Of a DNA stretch of 19,716 bases, positions 13,866 through 19,716 are shown piece by piece. The stretch comes from Silvimonas sp. JCM 19000. Its GTDB lineage: Bacteria; Pseudomonadota; Gammaproteobacteria; Burkholderiales; Chitinibacteraceae. The stretch spans positions 1 to 19,716 of the forward strand of contig BBFD01000039.1 of NCBI GenBank assembly GCA_001313065.1, read 5' to 3'. The notes under the pieces were generated by a model. The model was not told where the DNA came from. It saw nothing but the letters and a program-made list of their open reading frames with translations, and did no database searches. Each line of letters opens with the position of its first letter. Position 1 is the stretch's first letter. Made by a program: the position numbers and the translations under genes.

Positions 13866-15080
13866 TTACACCGTGAGCGGTGCTGGCCAGTCTGCGTTGC
13901 TATTTACCGCGCCAATCTGGCCTGCTTCAAAATTGGCCAGGGTGTCGCCAAACACTTCGGGCAGCCACTCGCCCAATTGGCTGGCATTGATCGGCTGTTC
14001 ATGTTCCGGATCGGGATAGCACGGGCAGCGCAAAGGGTTGCCGCCCCAATCATCGGCGGGTACGCGATAACGCAAAATAATCGCGTAATCCGGATCGCCC
14101 AACAAATAACCTTTATATCGGCCTCATGTCATGAGCGGTGGCCGCGTCGGCGCCGTGCCCTGTTCTGCAACTTTGCTTTGGGTATATGTAACAGGCGCAA
14201 AAAAAAGACATAAGCGTAGCCGTCTGCATCTGCATAGTCGTATAGCATGCGCCCGCTAACGGTCCAGAAATCCAGTTCGGCTGAACTGACCGTATGCGCG
14301 CCGATTGAAAGTTCGCGGCATTGATAATTGCCGAATACCGTATCCGGATTGCCATTTTGAATAAATAGCGTCGGCAATTTTATACGCAGGATTTCAACTT
14401 CCTGGCCCGGTGATTTGCTGCCAAAGAAATAACCTTTGCTACATCCATCAGTCGCCATTTGATCAACAATACTGGCGGCCGAGGTAGTGGCATCGGGGCG
14501 GTACAGCGCAATTTCACCCTCGCGCAAGGTGCCGGGCCGGGCCACACGGGCCGTGGGCTGGATGCTGGCGGCGGTGCATGGCGCGGGCGTGGGTTGGGGT
14601 TGTAATGGCGCGTAGCCAAATACGCTGGTGTTGCCTGCTACAAAAGGATTCGGCCCGGAAGATCTCATCTCGCTGTCCACCAGTTCCTGCTGAGCCGGCA
14701 CCGGCGCCGCGCCGGCGTAATAAAGTGCGGCACTGAAATAGGCCGCTTGGGCAAAGGGGCCGCTGACGGATAGCTGCGCCGCCTGCGCGCCAGGATACAA
14801 CTCTGCCGCGTAATACTGCGCATGCTGATCAAAGCCCTCGCCCACCTGGCCCTGCTGATAATTGCAGGCATAGGAAAACCAGTCGTACAGAGGCACCGCG
14901 GTGCCATCCAGTGTAACCACGGGCAATTGCACCGCTTGCTGCCAACCCTCGGTGCCACCGTCACCCCATTGGCCGTAATAGCGCAAAACAATAAAGGGAT
15001 TGCTCGATGCCGCCACGGTAAATGTGGCGTCATAAGACAGTGCGGGCAATAACGCCGCTTTTTTTTATGCTGTCAGTCAT
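13866..15080 (-). CDS. Unrecognised protein of about 400 residues (two frame breaks, one in-frame stop)
   Basis: ATG 15080 is preceded by AGGAG with good spacing and gives MTDSI. The T8 run at 15059-15066 (one base too many) hides the link to ALLPALSYDATFTVAASSNP. The main frame continues FIVLRYYGQWGDGGTEGWQQ, LYDWFSYACNYQQGQVGEG, PNPFVAGNTSVFGYAPLQPQ, EGEIALYRPDATT, QCRELSIGAHTVSSAELDFW and YDYADADGYAYVFF. The A8 run at 14200-14207 (6 expected) then hides APVTYTQSKVAEQGTAP. A TGA at 14125-14127 (perhaps TGG) interrupts before GRYKGYLLGDPDYAIILRYR and the end at 13866. No signal peptide or membrane segment is seen; the protein is rich in aromatic residues and beta-prone. I do not recognise a family. 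If the TGA is real, the last 86 codons could be a separate gene from TTG 14105. Confidence 0.65.
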
Positions 15081-15167
15081 GAAGATCGACTCCTGAATAA
15101 AATTGATTTATTGCGTTTGCGATGAATAACCGGCATTGATTCAATGCAGTTGTGTCATCGATCTTCA
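15080..15167 (-). promoter_or_regulatory. Leader inverted repeat that can cover the start site of the 15080 gene
   Basis: TGAAGATCGA (15080-15089) and TCGATCTTCA (15158-15167) are perfect complements 68 bases apart. On the minus-strand mRNA the second arm ends on the A of the start codon and lies next to the AGGAG site. Inside the loop GCATTGA-T-TCAATGC (15133-15147) is a further palindrome. The arrangement could control translation, or be a paired protein-binding site. Confidence 0.5.
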
Positions 15168-15617
15168 CGTTAGACGGCGTTTATTGCTTTCACCGTACAA
15201 TCTGGCCAATTCGGTAATTATACAAACGCAATAATTTGATTACGGACGTTTCTCAAAAGAAGTTTCCCATATACAGATATCAATAAAATATTCGCGGGAT
15301 TTAATTCCTGAAACTAGATATTTATTTATTGTGGCGCCAGGCCTGCAACAAGCGCGGCAAGGCTGCCTGAGCGCGGCGCGGCCGCATTGCACTAGGCATC
15401 GCGTCCAGCCCTGCCCCGGAGTTGTCTCCAAACTGACACTTTTTTTTGACTTTTTTTGCTAAGGCCAAGTCCGGCGCCATATACACTGCGATGCAAAACG
15501 CCAAGGTCCGGGCCATGCCGCACGCTGCTGCTGGCCCCGCCGCAACAGGCTTTGCCGCCCGCGGCTGCAACAAAATTTCTATGTTTTCCCGTATATGGCA
15601 ATACGATGGAGTGCCCG
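15168..15617. other. AT-rich divergent intergenic region
   Basis: This stretch separates the divergent genes at 15080 and 15618. Bases 15168-15330 are AT-rich and probably hold promoters for both sides; I see no pair of boxes good enough to name. Bases 15331-15600 are more GC-rich and carry T8 and T7 runs (15440-15458). A minus-strand frame starting at 15516 with a hydrophobic start (MARTLAFCIAVYMAPDLALA) is possible but lacks a ribosome site. Confidence 0.5.
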
Positions 15618-17328
15618 ATGAAGGTTGTGAGCAACACCCAGTCACGCTGTCCGCATGCAGTTTTCCCGATTACCTTTGGCTTTTGTCTCGCTTTGTTTCT
15701 GCTCTGGAATATCCAGATCCATCGCTACGACAACCATTTTCTTGGCTCCGATTCATACATCATCGTGAGCAAGATCCTGAATTCGCACACCCTCAAATGG
15801 TTTGAGCAGACCTATACCTCGCAATTTGGATTGCAGAGCATTGCGCTGGCTGCAATCCACAATCTGCCATTCAGTCCCGGCGTGGCGCCCCTCAGCCTTG
15901 CCGCTGCCAGCGTTTTTTTTCGCTACTCACCGCCATCGCCTTTTCGCTACCGGTTTACAAAATCCGGCGCGTTGCAGGCTTTCCGGCAGTGGCGTTGTAC
16001 TGGATCTCGCTGGCATTTTCGCCTTGGCTTCTAACGTTTTCGTACTCGCTGTACTGGGTGCCGTTTGCCATCATGCTGCCGGTCATGACGGCATTTCTGT
16101 TTGGCCACTTTATGCATGGCAAATACCGCAAAGCCGTGATTGCCGGCGTGTTTGTGGCCATGTTTATCAAATGTTTGTGCGGCTATGAATACATCACCAC
16201 GGTGACGCTATTTGCGTGTGCGGGATATGTCTTTTCCCATATCGGAACGCCGTTCAAGGCCAGCAAATCAGATATCGGGTTGATCTTTGCCGCCTGCGTT
16301 GCAGGTTTTTTTTGGTTGCACTGGCCGTGCATGTCTTTCAGTTGCATCACATCAATGACACCTACGGCTTCAGCACCATTCTGAATCGGGTAGAAACGCA
16401 CACCGGTACCGATGGCGGCGGCGATGATGCCAGGCTGTTGATCACCCATCTGGTCACACGGCCCGGTAATGAGCAATTAATTGCGGTGCTGAGTAGCGCG
16501 GTCAATCAGCACAAGCTGCTGTTTGCCTGGACGGCGTTCAAAGAATATTTCTATATGCCCGGTCTGGTACTGGACGGCTATACCGTGGCATTTGGCTGGT
16601 TTGTGCTGGTGTGCTTGATTGCCGCGTGCATGGGTGCGGTGGCGGCGGCCATGCCGCGCGTCATCCGGATTAGCGCGGACCTGCAATGGTTTGCGTTGGG
16701 TGCTTTTTTGGTGCTGCTGGGCGTGTTTTCGTGGCAGATACTGGCGTGGCACCACACCAGCGTGCATTACCACCTGAATGGCCAGATATTCGCGTATGGC
16801 ATCGTGCCGGTTGCCATGATCGGGCTGGGGGCGGTCATCAATGTTTTATATAAACATCTGTCGATTGCCATTCAGCGCCCATTGCATCTGCTTGCCGGCA
16901 TCTCACTTTGCGCACTGCTGAGCGCTGCCACTGCTTATACGGCGCTTGATCACGATGCATTTATCGATGATTTCCACTACAGCCGGGCCAGTCGCTCCAA
17001 AGTAATCGCCAGCCGGGATCTGGTCACCATTACGCCGAGCGGCTCTGAGCTTTATCGCGGGATGGGTCTGGCCACCACCACAGTCACCGTGTACGGCTGG
17101 GCTTATGCCGAAGGGCCGGACGGCGCAAAAGTGTTTGTGCTGATCAATGGCGGCCTGGTGGGCGAAATCCGGCCGGATCTGCCCAGAGACGATGTCGCCC
17201 GATTGCGCCCGGGCGCTGGGCCTATGAGCGGTTTCAAATTCAGCTACAACGTGGCCGGGCCGGTCAGCAAAGATCAGGTGCGTTTGCTGGCGCCGGATGG
17301 CGCGGGCAGTTACGTCGAACTCAAGTAA
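15618..17328 (+). CDS. Multi-pass membrane protein with C-terminal soluble domain (two frame breaks)
   Basis: This is about 568 residues after repair. ATG 15618 has GGAG 7 bases upstream. The first membrane helix is VFPITFGFCLALFLLWNIQI, followed by a loop HFLGSDSYIIVSKIL. The T8 runs at 15913-15920 and 16306-16313 (6 expected in each) break the frame. Repair joins SLLTAIAFSLPVYKIRR, SLAFSPWLLTFSYSLYWVPF, IMLPVMTAFLFGHF and the later helices (ALGAFLVLLGVFSWQILAWH, LLAGISLCALLSAATAYTAL). About 130 residues after the last helix form a beta-rich domain (ITPSGSELYRGMGLATTTVT to the end VELK). It resembles polytopic polysaccharide or lipid-linked sugar enzymes in layout, with a GSDSY loop after helix 1, but no family motif is certain. 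Confidence 0.72.
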
Positions 17329-17342
17329 TTCCCCGCCGCATA

Positions 17343-17376
17343 CAGACACAACAGCCCGGCGCGGCTGTTGTGTCTG
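17343..17376. terminator. Bidirectional hairpin between convergent genes
   Basis: CAGACACAACAGCC and GGCTGTTGTGTCTG are perfect 14-bp arms around the 6-base loop CGGCGC. It fills the 54-base gap between the convergent stops at 17328 and 17383. There is no T tract on either side, so it may act with Rho or as a 3'-end stabiliser. Confidence 0.7.
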
Positions 17377-17382
17377 CCTGGC

Positions 17383-19352
17383 TTAGCGCTCGGTATCGGG
17401 CGCCGCGATCGGGAACATCGGGTTAAACGCCTGCAGCAAGCCAAACAACTGTTCGACCTGCGCCCTGTCCCCCAGCACCGTGGCCTTGTTTGCACCGGTC
17501 AGTTGATCCAGCCGGGCGCCGCCCAGCAGTAGTTCGGCAAAACCGAGCTTGTCGATCTGCAAGGTTGCATCCGGTTTGGCGTGCGGGCGATCGGCCGAGT
17601 AGATCAGCACACCGTTGCGCAATTCCAGTCCGAATACTTTGCCGTCGGGCTGTTGCCAGTTAAGCGTGGTGTGTTTGCCAACGGCGGCCGGGCCGTTCAG
17701 ACGCACGCCCATATAGTCGAGCAGCAATTCCGGGTTCATGGCCGCAACCATATCGGCGCTGGCGGTGCTCACCCCTTCCACTTTGGGCACGCCATTGCGC
17801 AACTCGTAGGCCCCCATCAAAAACTCGTTACGCCAGGTCGGGTTTTCAGTTTGATAACCCAGTTGTTCCAGCGCATCGGCTTCCAGCTCCCGCGCGGCTT
17901 TGTTGGTGGGATCGGCAAATACCACGTGGCTGAGCACCTCGGCGGTAAAGCGGTAATCACCCGCGGCAAACGTCTCGCGCGCCTTGGCCACCACCGCGTC
18001 GGCACCGCCCATGAATTCAACGTAGCGTTTGCCACCGGCTGCGGGCGGCAGCGCCCACAGATGCGCCGGGTTGGAGTCATACCAGCCAGGTAACGCTGAT
18101 ACACCGCCTTGGCGTCGTGATTAACCGAGCGTAATAGCCACGGCTGTACCACTTGTTGCCGATGCTGTCGGGCAGGCGGATGCGCTCGGCGATCTCGTCC
18201 ATGGTGTAGCCACGATTGGCCATATGCAGCACCTGGTCATGCAGATACTTGAACATGTCGCGCTGGTCGGCCAGGAAGGTATTGATGCGCGCGCGGTCCC
18301 ATGTCGGCCAGTGATGTTGCGCAATCACGACGTCGACCTTGTCGCCGTACCGATTGATGGCGGTGTTCAGCGTCTTCCACCAGGTACTGGCGTCCCGCAC
18401 TTGCGCGCCGCGCAAGGTGTACAGATTGTGCAGCGTATGGGTGGCGTCTTCGGCGGTGTTCAGCATATGGAACTGCGGAAACCAGATCAGGAATTCGGCG
18501 GGCGCTCGGTGCCTGGCGCCATCAGGAATTCCATCTCCACGCCATCCACCGTGCGCTTGTCGCCACTCTTTTTTGACGGTATCGGTCGGCGCAATCAGGG
18601 TGAAGGTACCAAACGAAGTGGTCTTGCCCAGCCCGGCATCAAGCTGGCCTTTGGCGCTACGTGGCAGCAACGCGCCGTACTGGTACAGCGTGCGGCGGCT
18701 CATGGCATTGCCAGCCAGCACGTTCTCCTCCACCGCCTCACTCAAAAAAATCCATCCGGGGCGATGATCTTTGTTTTGCCGGCTTTGACGTCCGCCAGCG
18801 TGGTCACGCCCTTGACGCCGCCGTAGTGGTCGGCGTGGCTGTGCGTGTAGATGATGGCCACCACCGGTTTGACGCCACGATGTTTGAAATACAGCTCCAG
18901 CCCGGCGCGGGCCACTTCGGCGGTGACCAGCGGATCAATGATGATCAGCCCGGTGTTGCCTTCGATCAGCGTCATGTTCGACAGATCAAAACCACGAATC
19001 TGATAGACCTTGTCGGTCACCTTGAACAAGCCATTGGCCAGGTTCAGTTGGGCAATGCGCCACAGACTGGGGTTGACCGTGGGCGGCGCGTCGCCTTGAT
19101 AAAGTCGTAGCTGGTCAGATCCCAGGCCACTTTGCCATCGGCGCCCTGGATGGTCATCGGCGTCAAGGTGCCAACAAAGCCGCGCTGGGCATCAGCAAAA
19201 TCCTGCTGATCGGCAAACGGTAGTTGCTGCAATACGGCGGCATTGGCGGCTTGCGTCTGCGCGGTGGCTTCTTTGGGGGCCGTGGCGGCCAGTGCGCTGG
19301 CGGCGCTCAGCGCGGCAAGCAGCGCCAGCGCAATCGGGTGTTTGCGGAACAT
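17383..19352 (-). CDS. Alkyl sulfatase, SdsA/BDS1-like, metallo-beta-lactamase fold, exported (six frame breaks)
   Basis: This is about 656 residues after repair, the usual size. It should hydrolyse alkyl sulfates such as SDS to alcohol and sulfate in the periplasm. The signal peptide is [20 protein letters not shown] with LA-AT cleavage. The N-terminal metal-binding domain has [19 protein letters not shown] and the zinc motif [10 protein letters not shown]. The middle has [20 protein letters not shown] and a helical dimerisation domain ([40 protein letters not shown]). The C-terminal SCP2-like domain begins near [15 protein letters not shown]. The breaks are: G missing near 19095; A7 at 18744-18750 (5 expected, [10 protein letters not shown]); T6 at 18579-18584 (5 expected); one G/C missing near 18500, 18130 and 18085. 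The ribosome site AAGGA lies upstream, with a T8 run (19355-19362) between. Confidence 0.93.
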
Positions 19353-19484
19353 GGTTTTTTTTATCCTTGTGCGGTGAATCTGGCGTGCATCGTGGTACAG
19401 GCACGCTGACCTGCGCAAAGGACAAATCTGAGTTTATTCAAGCGGGCTTTGATCTGCCCCGGAACTCCGCGACCAAGCCCTTGA
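19353..19484. other. Intergenic segment upstream of the alkyl sulfatase
   Basis: These are 132 bases between the sulfatase start and the end of the SGNH hydrolase, both on the minus strand. It must contain the sulfatase ribosome site (AAGGA near 19365) and probably a promoter. I see no clear boxes. No ORF is supported here. Confidence 0.4.
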
Positions 19485-19716
19485 TTAAACAGCAAATATC
19501 AAACTCTTAATTCGCAAAATTTTCCCGATCGGGTTCGGAAAATGGCTCGGTTTTTTGGGCGTAGCGGCCAGCGCCCGGGCCACCGCCGCGGCCATGGCCG
19601 CATTGCCCGCAGCCCCCGGATGCAGATGGTCACCGCTGTCATATTCGGCGCGCAGCCGGGTTGGATGCTGAGGGTCGCGCAGCAAGGCATCAAAGTCGAC
19701 TCACCCGTCCGCCGCC
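19485..19716 (-). CDS. SGNH/GDSL-type hydrolase, C-terminal end (partial, frame uncertain)
   Basis: The frame FDALLRDPQHPTRLRAEYDS then GDHLHPGAAGNAAMAAAVAR carries the C-terminal catalytic Asp-x-x-His block of SGNH hydrolases (here SGDHLHP, then the helix that ends these domains). The N-terminal part is outside the window. A TGA sits upstream of FDALL in this frame (near 19700), so another indel is likely. The end depends on the A6 run near 19551-19556. As written it ends at 19485; with 5 bases it would end at 19499, with 4 at about 19508. Confidence 0.7.

Noticed and set aside
15322..15516. Small secreted protein (MARTLAFCIAVYMAPDLALA...) on the minus strand
   Set aside because: Hydrophobic start is suggestive, but there is no ribosome site, two long T runs lie inside, and the rest has no pattern; kept only as a note in the intergenic entry.
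1..19716. CRISPR array, insertion sequences, rRNA
   Set aside because: No regularly spaced repeats, transposase motifs with terminal repeats, or rRNA-like sequence were found on either strand.

Overview
The window is most of the early and packaging half of a lambda-like prophage (1 to about 13810) followed by host chromosome (13811-19716). Gene content (SdsA-type alkyl sulfatase with a Gram-negative signal peptide, lambdoid families of the kind seen in Burkholderiales and Neisseriales prophages, fairly high GC with AT-rich control regions) suggests a betaproteobacterium. That assignment is inference; there is no rRNA or other marker in the window.

Prophage, minus strand, read from 8341 down to 1: cro-like HTH gene, tandem hairpins in the place of lambda tR1, a CP76/CII-type regulator, a small phage protein, an O-like replication protein, a lambda P-like helicase loader, a Q-like antiterminator, three tandem intrinsic terminators, a conserved phage protein, a non-coding segment with TTTCAGT iterons (candidate cos/cosB), then Nu1 (TerS), A (TerL), a small ORF, W (head-tail joining) and B (portal, cut by the window edge). 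This is the lambda order cro-cII-O-P-Q and Nu1-A-W-B. Plus strand, read from 8426 up to 13558: S24-type CI repressor, then small genes, a dNMP kinase, an ASCH-like protein, a DUF2786 protein, a miniature Gp37/Gp68-like ORF, a DUF4224 excisionase-like protein and a tyrosine integrase. The prophage ends in the 3' half of a tRNA-Ser(TGA) gene at 13751-13810, the attachment-site scar.

The genetic switch is readable at base level. Six copies of one 14-bp operator flank cI, three on each side (OR 8355-8416, OL 9189-9267). Sigma-70 promoters PR and PL carry operators in their 17-bp spacers. The predicted start points put both cro and cI at or within a base of the 5' end of their mRNAs, so both may be leaderless.

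Host part: an unrecognised protein of about 400 aa (minus) whose start site can pair with its own upstream leader, an AT-rich divergent intergenic region, a multi-pass membrane protein (plus), a 14-bp hairpin between convergent genes, an SdsA/BDS1-like alkyl sulfatase (minus) and the C-terminal end of an SGNH hydrolase (minus).

Most long genes here are broken by small indels with a directional signature. A/T runs are 1-2 bases too long (28 runs of 7-8 by hand count, none longer) and G/C runs, mostly GGC/GCC, are one base short. Restoring them gives full-length conserved proteins in phage and host genes alike, so I read the breaks mainly as sequence-consensus errors and annotate the genes as whole CDS, with the frame changes noted.
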